DNA of 64,000 bases from the NCBI GenBank assembly GCA_958295985.1, contig OY282432.1, forward strand, positions 2,045,282 to 2,109,281. The letters run 5' to 3'. The notes beneath the pieces are model-generated. The model did no database searches and was not told the origin of the DNA. It was given only the letters and a program-made list of their open reading frames with translations. Position 1 is the first letter of the stretch; the number at the start of each line of letters is the position of its first letter. The DNA comes from an uncultured Candidatus Binatia bacterium (GTDB lineage Bacteria > Desulfobacterota > Binatia > UBA9968 > JAJDTQ01). The position numbers and the translations under genes are program-made. Of the stretch, positions 1 to 9,303 are shown one piece after another.

Positions 1-777
1 TGGCGTTGGCTGCGTGATCTGGCCCAGGCGGCCGGCCGCGCCGAGCTTGCGACCCTCGGTTCGCCGGATGCACTCATGGCCGCCCTGGCCCGGGCGGTGC
101 CGGCGTTCGCGCCGTTGCCCGGGAGCCTGCCCACCGCGGCGTTCCGGGTGAACGGGGAGAAGGTGCCGCGCCAGTCGCCGCGCGCCAGCGGCCGCACGGC
201 CGTGCAGGCGGACGTCCGCGTCCACGAGCCGAAGCCGCCGGGGGATCCGGATTCGCCGCTGGCGTTTTCCATGGAGGGCTACCCGCAGCAGCCGCCGTCG
301 CCGCTCATCACGCGGTTCTGGGCGCCCGGATGGAACTCGGTGCAGTCGCTGAACAAGTTCCAGTCCGAAGTGGGCGGGGCGCTGGCGGGGGGCGACCCCG
401 GGATCCGGCTGCTCGATCCCGACCCCGACGGCGACGTCCCCTACACCGCGGAGATACCGGCGCCGTTCCAACGGCGCGACGGCCAGGTCCTGGTGGTGCC
501 GCTGCATCACATCTTCGGCTCGGATGAACTGAGTGCGGCCGCTCCCGCGGTGGCCCAGCGGAGCCCCGGGCCGTATGCCGCGCTGAACCCCGGAGATGCC
601 CGGAACCTGGGCGTGCAGGAGGGCGAATACGTGGAGATCGAGTTGGACGGGGCCGCGTACCGGCTGCCGGCGCGTCTGGCCGCGGGCATGACCGCCGGCG
701 TTCTCGGTGTGCCCATGGGAGTCGGCAGCGTCCAGGGCGTCGATATCCCGGCCTGGAGCCCGTGCCGCAGGGTGTGA
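1..777 (+). CDS. nuoG: NADH-quinone oxidoreductase subunit G, C-terminal part (5' end outside window)
   Basis: The frame is open from base 1 to the TGA at 775-777, giving the last 258 residues of a larger protein. NuoG is the large iron-sulfur/molybdopterin-fold subunit of the peripheral arm of complex I. What is visible is its end: after a linker, residues in the last third ([20 protein letters not shown] and following) resemble the molybdopterin-dinucleotide-binding beta-barrel found at the C-terminus of this family. No iron-sulfur cysteine motif lies in this fragment, as expected for the tail. Identification rests mainly on position: nuoH starts 2 bases after the stop and the rest of the operon follows in canonical order. 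Another molybdopterin-oxidoreductase-fold protein is possible but unlikely here. Confidence 0.82.
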   Translation, partial: WRWLRDLAQAAGRAELATLGSPDALMAALARAVPAFAPLPGSLPTAAFRVNGEKVPRQSPRASGRTAVQADVRVHEPKPPGDPDSPLAFSMEGYPQQPPSPLITRFWAPGWNSVQSLNKFQSEVGGALAGGDPGIRLLDPDPDGDVPYTAEIPAPFQRRDGQVLVVPLHHIFGSDELSAAAPAVAQRSPGPYAALNPGDARNLGVQEGEYVEIELDGAAYRLPARLAAGMTAGVLGVPMGVGSVQGVDIPAWSPCRRV

Positions 778-778
778 C

Positions 779-1738
779 GTGAGGGACGTGGTCTTGCAGA
801 TCCTGGTGGTCCTGGGGGTTCTCAACGCGCCCCTGATCCTGGCCGCGCTGCTCATCTGGCTGGAACGGCGGTTCCTGGCCCTGCTGCAGGACCGCTACGG
901 CCCCAACCGGGTGGGACCGTTCGGGCTCGGCATCGTGCTGGCCGACATGATCAAGATCTTCACCAAGGAGGACTGGGTCCCGCCGTTCGCGGACCGGGCG
1001 GTGTTCACCCTGGCGCCGGCGGTCATCGTCGTCACCGGGCTCATGTCCGTGGCCGTGATCCCCATCACCGGGACCCTCGGGGTCACCGACCTCAACATCG
1101 GGCTGCTGTTCTTCCTCGCCATGTCGTCCATGGGCGTCTACAGCGTCGTGCTGGCGGGTTGGGCCTCCAACAACAAGTACGCGCTGCTGGGCGCGCTTCG
1201 GGCCTCGGCCCAGATGGTGAGCTACGAGGTCTTCATGGGCCTCTCGCTCATGGGCGTGGTGCTGCTGGCGGGCTCCTTCAGCTTGCGGGAGATCGTGGAG
1301 GCGCAACGGGACGTCTGGTTCATCGTCCCGCAGTGCCTGGGCTTCATCATCTTCTTCATCGCGGGACTGGCCGAGACCCATCGCCTGCCGTTCGACCTGC
1401 CCGAAGCCGAGGCCGAGCTGGTGGCGGGGTTCCACTCCGAGTACTCGGGGATGAAGTTCGGCATGTTCTTCGTCGGCGAGTACATCGGCGTGACCGTGAT
1501 CTCCGCCATGATCGTGACCCTGTTCTTCGGCGGCTGGCTGGGGCCGGTGCTTCCGGGTCTCGTGTGGTTCCTGCTGAAGCTGCTGTTCTTCATCCTGGTG
1601 TTCATCACGCTGAGGGCGGCGTTGCCCCGGCCGCGGTTCGACCAGTTGATGGTTTTCGGTTGGAAGGTGCTTTTGCCGCTGTCGCTGCTGAACCTGGTGG
1701 TGACGGCCGGGGTGCTGCTGCTGGTGTCCGGACACTGA
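779..1738 (+). CDS. nuoH: NADH-quinone oxidoreductase subunit H
   Basis: Membrane subunit of complex I at the junction with the peripheral arm, forming part of the quinone chamber. About 319 residues, normal for NuoH. The early motif [20 protein letters not shown] and the internal [20 protein letters not shown] stretch are hallmark NuoH sequences; the rest is a series of hydrophobic helices. I chose the GTG at 779 because it lies 2 bases after the nuoG stop, is preceded by an AGGG-type ribosome site, and gives the usual N-terminus. An upstream ATG at 707 in the same frame would add a non-homologous leader overlapping nuoG. Confidence 0.95.
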   Translation: MRDVVLQILVVLGVLNAPLILAALLIWLERRFLALLQDRYGPNRVGPFGLGIVLADMIKIFTKEDWVPPFADRAVFTLAPAVIVVTGLMSVAVIPITGTLGVTDLNIGLLFFLAMSSMGVYSVVLAGWASNNKYALLGALRASAQMVSYEVFMGLSLMGVVLLAGSFSLREIVEAQRDVWFIVPQCLGFIIFFIAGLAETHRLPFDLPEAEAELVAGFHSEYSGMKFGMFFVGEYIGVTVISAMIVTLFFGGWLGPVLPGLVWFLLKLLFFILVFITLRAALPRPRFDQLMVFGWKVLLPLSLLNLVVTAGVLLLVSGH

Positions 1739-1759
1739 GGCAGGCTTGAGGATTCACCA

Positions 1760-2275
1760 ATGCTAAGCATGTTACAGACCATCTGGACGGTGCTGCTGCA
1801 CATGTTCCGGCGGCGCGTGACGGTCCAGTATCCGGAGGAGAAGCCGTATCTGCCGCCCCGTTACCGGGGCCGGATCATCCTGTCCCGGGACCCGGACGGC
1901 GACGAGCGTTGCGTGGGCTGCTACCTCTGCTCCGCCGCCTGCCCGGTGGACTGCATCGCCCTCCAGGCCGGGGAGCGGGAGGACGGCCGGCGTTATCCGG
2001 AGTTCTTCCGCATCAATTTCTCGCGCTGCATCTTTTGCGGGCTGTGCGAGGAGGCGTGCCCCACCTACGCCATTCAACTGACCCCCGACTTCGAGTTGGG
2101 TGACTTCGACCGGCAGAGTCTGGTTTACGAAAAAGAGGATTTGCTGATCAACGGCCCGGGCAAATACCCGGGGTACAACTTCTACAGGGTCGCCGGTCTG
2201 GCCGTCAGCGGCAAGGACAAGGGAGCGTCGGAGAACGAGGACAAGCCCGTGGACGTGAAGAGTCTGCTGCCGTGA
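1760..2275 (+). CDS. nuoI: NADH-quinone oxidoreductase subunit I (2x[4Fe-4S] ferredoxin type)
   Basis: Electron-transfer subunit carrying clusters N6a and N6b, which pass electrons to N2 and quinone. The 171 residues contain two CxxCxxCxxxCP motifs, at Cys51/54/57/61 and Cys90/93/96/100. A short amphipathic N-terminal segment ([18 protein letters not shown]) fits its docking against the membrane arm. A TTGAGGA ribosome site precedes the ATG at 1760. It follows nuoH by 21 bases and is separated from nuoJ by 58 bases that contain a perfect palindrome. Confidence 0.96.
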   Translation: MLSMLQTIWTVLLHMFRRRVTVQYPEEKPYLPPRYRGRIILSRDPDGDERCVGCYLCSAACPVDCIALQAGEREDGRRYPEFFRINFSRCIFCGLCEEACPTYAIQLTPDFELGDFDRQSLVYEKEDLLINGPGKYPGYNFYRVAGLAVSGKDKGASENEDKPVDVKSLLP

Positions 2276-2294
2276 CGGGCGAGAACGTGGACGA

Positions 2295-2310
2295 GGCCGG
2301 GCGCCCGGCC
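2295..2310. repeat. 16-nt perfect palindrome between nuoI and nuoJ
   Basis: GGCCGGGCGCCCGGCC is its own reverse complement and sits in the only sizeable gap inside the nuo operon, about 24 bases before the nuoJ start. In mRNA it would form a short, very GC-rich hairpin with little or no loop. No T-run follows, so it is not an intrinsic terminator. Processing or stability control is possible, as is chance in high-GC DNA. Confidence 0.5.
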
Positions 2311-2333
2311 CCCCGAAGAGTGTTCAGAGTGTC

Positions 2334-2849
2334 ATGACCTTCATCTTCTACCTGGCGGCCGTCGTTGCGGTCATTGCAACGGCCATGGTGATCACCCGGT
2401 CCAACGCGGTGCACGCGTTGCTGTACATGATCGTGTCGCTGTTGTCGCTGGCGTTGATCTTCTTCACTCTCGGCGCGCCCTTCGCCGCGGCACTGGAGGT
2501 GATCATCTACGCCGGGGCCATCGTGGTCCTGTTCGTGTTCGTCATCATGATGCTCAACCTCGGGGCCGAGGCTACCGCCCGCGAACGGCGCTGGCTGCAA
2601 CCCGAGGCGTGGCGGGGACCGGCGATCCTCTGCGCCGTCCTGTTCCTGGAGCTCCTGGTGTTGCTGGCGGCCGAGCCCGGCCAGTCGGGCGCCCCGGCCG
2701 CGGTGGGCGTCAAGCGCGTGGGCGCCGCGCTCTACGGCCCCTACGTGCTGGGGGTGGAGTTGGCGGCCATGTTGCTGCTGGCGGGACTGGTGGGGGCTTT
2801 CCATCTGGGTCGCCGGGCGCCGTCGGACGGCGAGGGGGGCGAATCGTGA
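2334..2849 (+). CDS. nuoJ: NADH-quinone oxidoreductase subunit J
   Basis: Membrane-arm subunit of complex I next to NuoK. 171 residues with hydrophobic helices from the very start ([20 protein letters not shown]). The segment [20 protein letters not shown] followed by FVFVIMMLN is the conserved NuoJ TM3 region associated with the pi-bulge in complex I structures. The C-terminal tail is short and charged. The stop overlaps the nuoK start by one base (TGATG), indicating translational coupling. The ribosome site upstream of 2334 is weak. Confidence 0.95.
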   Translation: MTFIFYLAAVVAVIATAMVITRSNAVHALLYMIVSLLSLALIFFTLGAPFAAALEVIIYAGAIVVLFVFVIMMLNLGAEATARERRWLQPEAWRGPAILCAVLFLELLVLLAAEPGQSGAPAAVGVKRVGAALYGPYVLGVELAAMLLLAGLVGAFHLGRRAPSDGEGGES

Positions 2850-3157
2850 TGGCGGCGGTTCCCATGGAGCACGGCCTGGTGCTGGCCGCGGTGCTGTTCG
2901 GGCTGGGGCTTACGGGCGTTCTGGTGCGCCGCAACGTCATCTTCATCCTGCTGTCCCTGGAGATCATGCTCAACGCCGCGGCCCTGGCCTTCGTCGTGGC
3001 GGGCGCACATTGGGGCCAGGCGGACGGACAGGTCATGTTCTTCTTCATCCTGGCCATGGCCGCGGCCGAGGTGGCGGTGGGATTGGCCCTGGTGCTGCAG
3101 ATCTACCATCGATACAACACGCTGGACGTCGACGCCGTGAGCCACATGAGAGGATGA
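2849..3157 (+). CDS. nuoK: NADH-quinone oxidoreductase subunit K
   Basis: Small MrpC-like membrane subunit of complex I, 102 residues with three predicted transmembrane helices. Two buried glutamates known to matter for proton translocation in this family are present: Glu38 in [11 protein letters not shown] and Glu74 in [13 protein letters not shown]. The ATG at 2849 overlaps the nuoJ stop and yields the normal family length; a longer reading from 2609 would run antiparallel in sense to nuoJ codons and has no support. nuoL starts one base after the stop. Confidence 0.95.
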   Translation: MAAVPMEHGLVLAAVLFGLGLTGVLVRRNVIFILLSLEIMLNAAALAFVVAGAHWGQADGQVMFFFILAMAAAEVAVGLALVLQIYHRYNTLDVDAVSHMRG

Positions 3158-3158
3158 C

Positions 3159-5069
3159 ATGCTCGAGCTGCTGTGGCTGATACCCGCCCTTCCTCTTGCC
3201 GGCTTCCTCGCCCTCATGCTGGTCGGGTCGCGCCTCTCGCGCACCGAGGCGGCGTGCGTGGGCTGCGGCTCCGTCGGCCTGTCCGCGGTGGTCACCCTGA
3301 TCGTCGGGCTGAGCTTCATGGCCGCGCCCCCCGCGGGCGCCCGCTTTACCCAGACCCTGTGGATCTGGCTGGACGTGGCCGGCTTCCGGCCCGCCTTCGC
3401 CTTCTACCTGGACGCCCTGTCGCTGACCATGATCTTCGTGGTGACCTTCGTGGGCTTCCTCATCCACCTCTACTCCGTCGAGTACATGATGGAGGAGGAA
3501 GAGGGCTACAGCCGCTTCTTCGCCTACATGAACCTGTTCGTCTGCGCCATGCTCACGCTGCTGCTGGCGGACAACCTCATGCTGCTGCTGCTCGGGTGGG
3601 AGGGCGTGGGCCTTTGCAGCTACCTGTTGATCGGCTTTTTCTACAAGGACGAAGCCAACGGACAGGCCGCGAGCAAGGCGTTCATCGTCACCCGGGTGGG
3701 CGACACCGCCATGCTGATGGCGCTGTTCCTGCTCTTCGCCGAGCTCGGGACGCTGGACATCCAGGAGCTGTTGCAGCGCGCCGGCCAGCAGTTCCAGCCC
3801 GGCTCGGGCCTGGCGGTGACGGTGGCGCTGCTTCTGCTGGGAGGGGCCGTGGGCAAGTCCGCGCAACTCCCGCTGCAGACTTGGCTGCCCGACGCCATGG
3901 CCGGTCCCACTCCGGTGAGCGCCCTCATCCACGCGGCCACCATGGTCACCGCCGGGGTCTATCTCATCGCGCGCACCCACGTGCTGTTCACCCTGGCCCC
4001 GGCGGTGCTGACGCTGGTGGCGGTCATCGGCGCCTTGACCCTGTTGATGGCGGGCTTCGCGGCGCTGGCGCAGACCGACATCAAGCGCGTGCTGGCGTAC
4101 TCCACCATCAGCCAGATCGGCTACATGTTCCTGGCCCTGGGGGTGGGCGCGTGGTCGGCGGCGCTGTTCCACTTCATGATCCACGCCTTCTTCAAGGCGC
4201 TGTTGTTCCTGGGCGCGGGCGCGGTGATCCTGTGTCTACACCACGAGCAGGACATGTATCGCATGGGCGGCCTGCGCCGGCTGATGCCGTTTACCTTCTG
4301 GTGCTTTCTCATCGGCGCCGGGGCGCTGGCGGCCCTTCCGGTGGTCACCGCAGGCTTCTACAGCAAGGACCTCATCATCTGGAACGCCTACAACTCGGCG
4401 ACCGGCGGCGTCTGGCTCTGGGCCGCCGCCCTCGCGGGCGCTCTGCTGACCTCCGTCTACACCTTCCGCATGGTGTTCCTCGTCTTCTATCGGGAGGCTA
4501 CCGAGTGGGTGAAGAAGCTCCTGCCCATCCGTCAGCCCGGACCGTGCGTCCGCGTTCCGCTGGGGGTGCTGGCGGTGCTGTCCGTTGTCGCGGGGGTCAT
4601 CGAGATGCCCCACACCATGGGAAAGCTCACGCTGTTCTCGGATTTCCTGAACACGGCCCTGCCCGAGTTTCACGGCGCCCATGCCGGCTACGGCACGGAG
4701 CTCCTGTTCGAGCTCCTGGCCGCGGCCGCTTCCGTCGGCGGTCTGTACCTGGCGTGGGTCCTGATGATGGGACCGTCCCGTTACCGGGAGCGGATCGCCG
4801 CGCTGCCGTGGGCGCCCCGGGTGGAGCGCCTGTGGCTCTCCGGCTGGGGGTTCGACGGGCTCTATGACAGGCTCTTCGTCCAACCCTACCTGTGGTGCGC
4901 CCGGGTCAACCGGGGCGACTTCATCGACGGCTTCTATCGCGCCGTGGCCTTCATGACCGAGATGCTGCACTTCGTCGCCGCCATGACTCAGACGGGCGCG
5001 GTGCGTTGGTACGCCACCAGCATTGCCGTAGGGGCGGTGGTGACCGTGGGACTGGTGATCTTCCTATGA
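3159..5069 (+). CDS. nuoL: NADH-quinone oxidoreductase subunit L
   Basis: Largest antiporter-like subunit of the complex I membrane arm, 636 residues, close to the usual 610-660. It contains the conserved helix blocks LLLLGWEGVGLCSYLLIGFF, the lysine-bearing GAVGKSAQLPLQTWLPDAM with PTPVSALIHAATMVTAG, and QTDIKRVLAYSTISQIGYM. The last ~100 residues include the stretch that becomes the lateral helix and final TM helix. The stop overlaps nuoM in an ATGA junction (5066-5069). Confidence 0.97.
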   Translation: MLELLWLIPALPLAGFLALMLVGSRLSRTEAACVGCGSVGLSAVVTLIVGLSFMAAPPAGARFTQTLWIWLDVAGFRPAFAFYLDALSLTMIFVVTFVGFLIHLYSVEYMMEEEEGYSRFFAYMNLFVCAMLTLLLADNLMLLLLGWEGVGLCSYLLIGFFYKDEANGQAASKAFIVTRVGDTAMLMALFLLFAELGTLDIQELLQRAGQQFQPGSGLAVTVALLLLGGAVGKSAQLPLQTWLPDAMAGPTPVSALIHAATMVTAGVYLIARTHVLFTLAPAVLTLVAVIGALTLLMAGFAALAQTDIKRVLAYSTISQIGYMFLALGVGAWSAALFHFMIHAFFKALLFLGAGAVILCLHHEQDMYRMGGLRRLMPFTFWCFLIGAGALAALPVVTAGFYSKDLIIWNAYNSATGGVWLWAAALAGALLTSVYTFRMVFLVFYREATEWVKKLLPIRQPGPCVRVPLGVLAVLSVVAGVIEMPHTMGKLTLFSDFLNTALPEFHGAHAGYGTELLFELLAAAASVGGLYLAWVLMMGPSRYRERIAALPWAPRVERLWLSGWGFDGLYDRLFVQPYLWCARVNRGDFIDGFYRAVAFMTEMLHFVAAMTQTGAVRWYATSIAVGAVVTVGLVIFL

Positions 5070-6634
5070 GCCTTACCTGGATTCTGCTCCTGCCCCTGAT
5101 GGGCGGACTTGCGGCCTGGATTTCCGGCCGCTGGAGCGACCTGTGGCCGCGCTGGATCTCGCTGGGGACGGCGCTGCTCCACATGCTGCTGCTGCTGGTC
5201 ACCTGGGGCGTCTTCTTTGCCCGCGTCGAGACCGGGCAGGGCGGGTGGCTCATGGTCTACAAGCAGCCCTGGATTCCCCAGTTGGGCATCAGCTTCCACT
5301 TGGCGGTGGACGGTCTCAGCCTGCTGCTGTTGTTGCTGGCGAGCTTCCTGACCGTGCTGGCGGTGCTGACCTCCTGGGTCTCGGTGACGCGCTCCGTGGG
5401 GTTCTTCCACTTCAACCTGCTGCTCATCCTGACCGCCCTGTCGGGCGTCTTCATCGCCTTCGACCTGCTCCTCTTCTTCGCCTTCTGGGAGATCTCCCTG
5501 TTGCCGCTGTACTTCCTCATCGGCATCTGGGGCTACGAGAACCGGGTCTATGCCACCACCAAGTTCTTCATCATCACCCAGGGCAGCGGGCTCCTGATGC
5601 TGCTGGCCATCCTGGGGCTGGTGGTGGCGCACTGGCAGTCCACCGGCGTCATGACCTTCGACTACCTGGAGTTGTTGGGGACGCCCATGTCCGATGCCAT
5701 GGCGTACTGGCTGATGCTGGGCTTCTTCATCGCCTTTGCCGTCAAGCTGCCGGTGGTGCCGTTTCACACCTGGTTGCCGGATGCCCATACCCAGGCGCCC
5801 ACCGCGGGCAGCGTGGCGCTGGCGGGTCTCGTGCTCAAGATCGGGGCCTACGGCATGCTCCGGTACGTGGTCCCGCTGTTCCCCCAGGCAGCCGCGGACT
5901 TCACCGTCGTCGCCATGACGCTGGCGGTGGTGGGCATACTCTACGGCGCGCTGCTGGCCCTGGGTCAGACCGACCTGAAGCGCATGGTGGCGTACACCAG
6001 CGTCAGCCACATGGGCTTCGTCCTGCTGGGGATCTTCGCGTGGAACGATCTGTCGCTTCAGGGGGCCGTGATCATCATGCTGTCCCACGGCTTCAGCGCC
6101 GGCGCCCTGTTCATGATGGTGGGGGACCTCCAGCACCGCACCCATACGCGTGACCTGGGCCGCTTCGGCGGCCTGTGGGCCAGCATGCCCCGGATGGGCG
6201 GCGTGGGCCTTTTCTTTGCCATGGCCTCGCTGGGGCTGCCGGGGCTCGCGAGCTTCGTGGGCGAGTTCCTGGTGCTCTTGGGCGCGTTCCAGGTCAACGT
6301 CCCGTTGACGGTGCTGGCCTCGGTGGGCCTCGTGGCCGCCACCGTCTATTCGCTGTGGATGATGCAGAAGGTCTACTACGGCGCCCGCCCGGAGGACCGG
6401 CGGCTCGACGATACCAGCGGCCGGGAGATGGCGATCATGGCGTCCCTCATAGGGGCGACGCTCTGGTTGGGTCTCTACCCGCAACCGGTGTTGACCACCT
6501 CCGGGCACGCGCTGGCGCAGATGCGCGAGTTCGCCGGTAAGGCCCGGACCCCGGTATCGCGCTCCCCGGCCGGGGAAGGCCGCGAGCCCGATGCCGTCGC
6601 ATCCCTGTCGTCGGAGGGAGGCAGCCGGCCGTGA
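5066..6634 (+). CDS. nuoM: NADH-quinone oxidoreductase subunit M
   Basis: Antiporter-like proton-pumping subunit, 522 residues. Diagnostic stretches are FFAFWEISLLPLYFLIGIWG (with the key TM5 glutamate), AVKLPVVPFHTWLPDAHTQA (with the channel lysine), and QTDLKRMVAYTSVSHMGFV. The ATG at 5066 overlaps the nuoL stop by four bases. The last ~30 residues after the final helix are polar, variable and rich in Gly/Ser/Arg; the DNA coding for them contains the GGAGGGAGG ribosome site of nuoN, so this tail may mostly serve translation of the next gene. Confidence 0.97.
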   Translation: MSLTWILLLPLMGGLAAWISGRWSDLWPRWISLGTALLHMLLLLVTWGVFFARVETGQGGWLMVYKQPWIPQLGISFHLAVDGLSLLLLLLASFLTVLAVLTSWVSVTRSVGFFHFNLLLILTALSGVFIAFDLLLFFAFWEISLLPLYFLIGIWGYENRVYATTKFFIITQGSGLLMLLAILGLVVAHWQSTGVMTFDYLELLGTPMSDAMAYWLMLGFFIAFAVKLPVVPFHTWLPDAHTQAPTAGSVALAGLVLKIGAYGMLRYVVPLFPQAAADFTVVAMTLAVVGILYGALLALGQTDLKRMVAYTSVSHMGFVLLGIFAWNDLSLQGAVIIMLSHGFSAGALFMMVGDLQHRTHTRDLGRFGGLWASMPRMGGVGLFFAMASLGLPGLASFVGEFLVLLGAFQVNVPLTVLASVGLVAATVYSLWMMQKVYYGARPEDRRLDDTSGREMAIMASLIGATLWLGLYPQPVLTTSGHALAQMREFAGKARTPVSRSPAGEGREPDAVASLSSEGGSRP

Positions 6635-8073
6635 ACCTGTTTGGCGCCCTGACCCCCATCGTCCTCCTGGGCGTGACGCCGCTGGCGCTCATGCTGGCGA
6701 TCTCGTTCCGCCGCAGCCACGGGCTCGCCGTGGTGCTTTCCCTGGCGGGCCTGGCGCTGACGCTGGCGGTCCTGCCCGGCGCGGCCGGGAGTGCGGCCCC
6801 GCCGGTGGCGCCGCTGCTGGTCATGGACGCGTACGCGCTGTTCTACATCGGGCTGCTCTCCGCGGCCACCATGGTGGTAGTGGTGCTGTCGTACGGCTAC
6901 CTGGAGCGCCTGCCGGGGAACCGCGAGGAGTTCTATCTGCTGCTCACGCTGGCCACTTTCGGCTGCGCCGTGTTGACCGCCAGCAACCACTTCGTCTCGT
7001 TCTTTCTCGGGCTGGAGATCCTCAGCGTTTCTCTCTACGGCCTGGTGGCCTATCTCCGCACCACCCGGGCCGCGCTCGAATCCGGCGTCAAGTACCTGAT
7101 CCTGGCGGCGGCGTCCGCGGCCTTCCTGCTCTTCGGCATGGCGTTGATCTACGCGGACCTCGGCACCATGGATTTCACCGCCATGACCTCGGTGCTCGCC
7201 GGCAAGACACGGGAGCCGACCCTGCTGCTCCTCGGGGGCTTCGCCATGGTGGTCATCGGCGCCGGTTTCAAGCTGGCGGTGGTGCCGTTCCACATGTGGG
7301 CGCCGGACGTCTACCAGGGCGCCCCCACGCCGGTGACGGCCTATCTCACCACCGTTTCCAAGGGGGCCATGGTGGCGCTGCTGCTCCGGTACGGCCGGTA
7401 CGGCGGACTCCTGGACTACGACTCGGTGGCGACCGTGCTGGGCATCATCGCGGTGGCCTCCATGTTCCTCGGCAATCTCCTGGCGCTGTTGCAGGAGAAC
7501 GTCAAGCGCCTGCTGGCCTATTCCTCCATCGCCCATCTCGGCTACCTGCTGGTGGCGGTGATCGCGGCCTCACGGGAAGGCTCCCACGCGGTGACTTATT
7601 ACCTGGTGGCGTATTTCATCACCTCGCTGGGGATCTTCGGCATCATCACCGCGCTCTCGGATGAGCGCAAGGAGGCCGACGAGGTCAGCGACTACCGCGG
7701 TCTGTTCTGGCGCCGCCCCTGGGTGAGCGGCGCGTTGTCGCTCATGCTGTTCTCGCTGGCGGGCATCCCCCTCACCGCGGGGTTCGTCGGCAAGTTCTAC
7801 GTGCTGGCCGCCGGGGTGCTGTCCGACCTGTGGGTCCTCGTCATCCTGCTGGTGGTCAGCAGCGTCATCGGCCTCTACTACTACCTGCGCCTCATCATCA
7901 CCCTGTACCAGGCGGCGCCCGAGGACCCGTCCTCGCCCCTGCCCGCCACCCGCCGGTTCTCCCTCCCGGAGGGACTGGTGCTTGCCGGCCTGACCGTGCT
8001 GCTCATCTGGTTCGGCGTGTACCCGGCTCCGCTCCTGGGCGTTATCCAGGCCGCCATCGGAAGCCTCGCCTGA
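6631..8073 (+). CDS. nuoN: NADH-quinone oxidoreductase subunit N
   Basis: Third antiporter-like subunit of complex I, 480 residues. Conserved segments include GLEILSVSLYGLVAYLR, GAGFKLAVVPFHMWAPDVYQ with GAPTPVTAYL, and ENVKRLLAYSSIAHLGYLLV. The start is GTG at 6631, overlapping the nuoM stop (GTGA) with a strong ribosome site just upstream. It ends the operon; the 30 bases before the convergent PhzF-family gene show no clear intrinsic terminator. Confidence 0.97.
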   Translation: MNLFGALTPIVLLGVTPLALMLAISFRRSHGLAVVLSLAGLALTLAVLPGAAGSAAPPVAPLLVMDAYALFYIGLLSAATMVVVVLSYGYLERLPGNREEFYLLLTLATFGCAVLTASNHFVSFFLGLEILSVSLYGLVAYLRTTRAALESGVKYLILAAASAAFLLFGMALIYADLGTMDFTAMTSVLAGKTREPTLLLLGGFAMVVIGAGFKLAVVPFHMWAPDVYQGAPTPVTAYLTTVSKGAMVALLLRYGRYGGLLDYDSVATVLGIIAVASMFLGNLLALLQENVKRLLAYSSIAHLGYLLVAVIAASREGSHAVTYYLVAYFITSLGIFGIITALSDERKEADEVSDYRGLFWRRPWVSGALSLMLFSLAGIPLTAGFVGKFYVLAAGVLSDLWVLVILLVVSSVIGLYYYLRLIITLYQAAPEDPSSPLPATRRFSLPEGLVLAGLTVLLIWFGVYPAPLLGVIQAAIGSLA

Positions 8074-8103
8074 GGTGCGCCCGCGCCGTACGCTGACGAG
8101 CGA

Positions 8104-8898
8104 TCAGCCCAGCAGCTCGCCGCGCAGGACCGTGACCGCCTGACCCGACAACGTGACGCGTTGCCCCCGGACGGCGACCTTGACGAGCCCGCCGCGCTCC
8201 GATACCTGCCGCGCCGTCAACGCGTCCCGGCCGAGACGGCGTTGCCAGTAAGGTCCCAGGCAGCAGTGCGCCGATCCGGTGACCGGGTCCTCGTCGATGC
8301 CGGTGTTGGGAGCGAAGAAGCGCGACACGAAATCGAAGCCCTCGATATCCGCTCGTGCGGTGACGATGACCCCGCGAGCCTCCAGCTCCCGGAGACGTCC
8401 GAGGTCCGGGGTGAGCCGCTGCACGATCGCCTGGGTGGCGACTTCGACCAGGTAGTCGAAGCGGTTCCGGCCGACGTAGGCCGGCTCTGCACCGAGGGCG
8501 CCGGCCAACCCGTCAGGAGCGGGCGCCGGCTCGTCCGGCTCCGCCGGAAAGTCCATCTCGATCCACCCACGGCGCAGTGTCGCCGACAACCGGCCGGAGC
8601 GGGTATGGAAGATGGCCGGTGCATCCGGCGGCAGATGCCCTTCCTCCCACAGCGCGTGAGCGCTCGCCAGCGTGGCATGGCCGCACAGCTCGACCTCGAC
8701 CGCGGGCGTGAACCAGCGCAGGTCGAACTCCCCGGTTTCGCGGCGAACCAGGAAGGCGGTTTCCGACAGGTTCATCTCCCGCGCCACCCTCTGCATCCAC
8801 AGCGGTTCGGCCGGAGCGGGCAACAGGCACACCGCGGCCGGGTTGCCGCCGAACGGCTCGCTGGTGAAAGCGTCGACTTGGGTGATGGTCAGCGCCAC
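8104..8898 (-). CDS. PhzF family isomerase
   Basis: 264 residues of the diaminopimelate-epimerase-like fold family that includes PhzF and many uncharacterised isomerases. The N-terminus TITQVDAFTSEPFGGNPAAV is the family signature, and NLSETAF places the catalytic-type glutamate at residue 46 (Glu45 of PhzF). A second conserved block, FAPNTGIDEDPVTGSAHCCL, is also present. The substrate cannot be deduced: there are no phenazine genes nearby. It starts with GTG at 8898 with a GGAGG about ten bases upstream and converges on the nuo operon. Confidence 0.9.
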   Translation of the reverse strand: MALTITQVDAFTSEPFGGNPAAVCLLPAPAEPLWMQRVAREMNLSETAFLVRRETGEFDLRWFTPAVEVELCGHATLASAHALWEEGHLPPDAPAIFHTRSGRLSATLRRGWIEMDFPAEPDEPAPAPDGLAGALGAEPAYVGRNRFDYLVEVATQAIVQRLTPDLGRLRELEARGVIVTARADIEGFDFVSRFFAPNTGIDEDPVTGSAHCCLGPYWQRRLGRDALTARQVSERGGLVKVAVRGQRVTLSGQAVTVLRGELLG

Positions 8899-8923
8899 GT
8901 CAGTGCCTCCAATTTCGGGATCG

Positions 8924-9097
8924 TCACAACCGACGAAAAGAGACTTGCCGCCGAGACGCCGTTCGCCCAGGCAAGAACTCTTGGTTCCGCTTTGTACGGC
9001 CGCGATCGGTTATGAAAACCGGTCCCTTCAAGGCATCCTTCCTGGCCTTGCTCACGTCTTGATCGAACGCTCTGCTTGTAACCATGGTGATGCCCAT
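8924..9097 (-). pseudogene. truncated Phd/YefM-type antitoxin ORF
   Basis: A 57-codon ORF with a good ribosome site (GGAGG, nine bases before the ATG at 9097). Residues 5-34 read like the N-terminal DNA-binding half of the common Phd/YefM antitoxins: MVTSRAFDQDVSKARKDALK then GPVFITDRGR. At that point family members continue with a segment of the type PAHVLLSIEDYRRL; here the sequence departs into a basic, unrelated tail (TKRNQEFLPGRTASRR) and stops. No PIN or RelE-like toxin follows: the next gene on this strand is the PhzF homologue. It is best read as a decayed orphan antitoxin; a short functional autoregulator is less likely. Confidence 0.6.
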
Positions 9098-9201
9098 AGG
9101 TTCAACCTCCGCTTCCGCTCATGAATGCAGGTATCTTGCTACAATCATGGTTCCGGGACAAACCGAAGAATGAGGATTTACAAACGGTCCCGACGGCGTG
9201 A

Positions 9202-9230
9202 TTGACAGACGCAGCGGACAAAGATTAACT
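9202..9230 (+). promoter_or_regulatory. candidate promoter for the ThDP enzyme/CoA-transferase genes
   Basis: A perfect TTGACA at 9202-9207 is followed after 17 bases by TTAACT (9225-9230), a weak -10. It lies about 75 bases before the ATG at 9304. The rest of the 8899-9303 spacer holds the antitoxin remnant; 9098-9201 shows nothing I recognise. Confidence 0.4.
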
Positions 9231-9303
9231 AACTTCATTTCGTCGCCGGCCGCCCGAGTCCGCCGGCGCGTCCGGCAAACGCCTCGGTGAGGGAAACGCA
9301 TAC

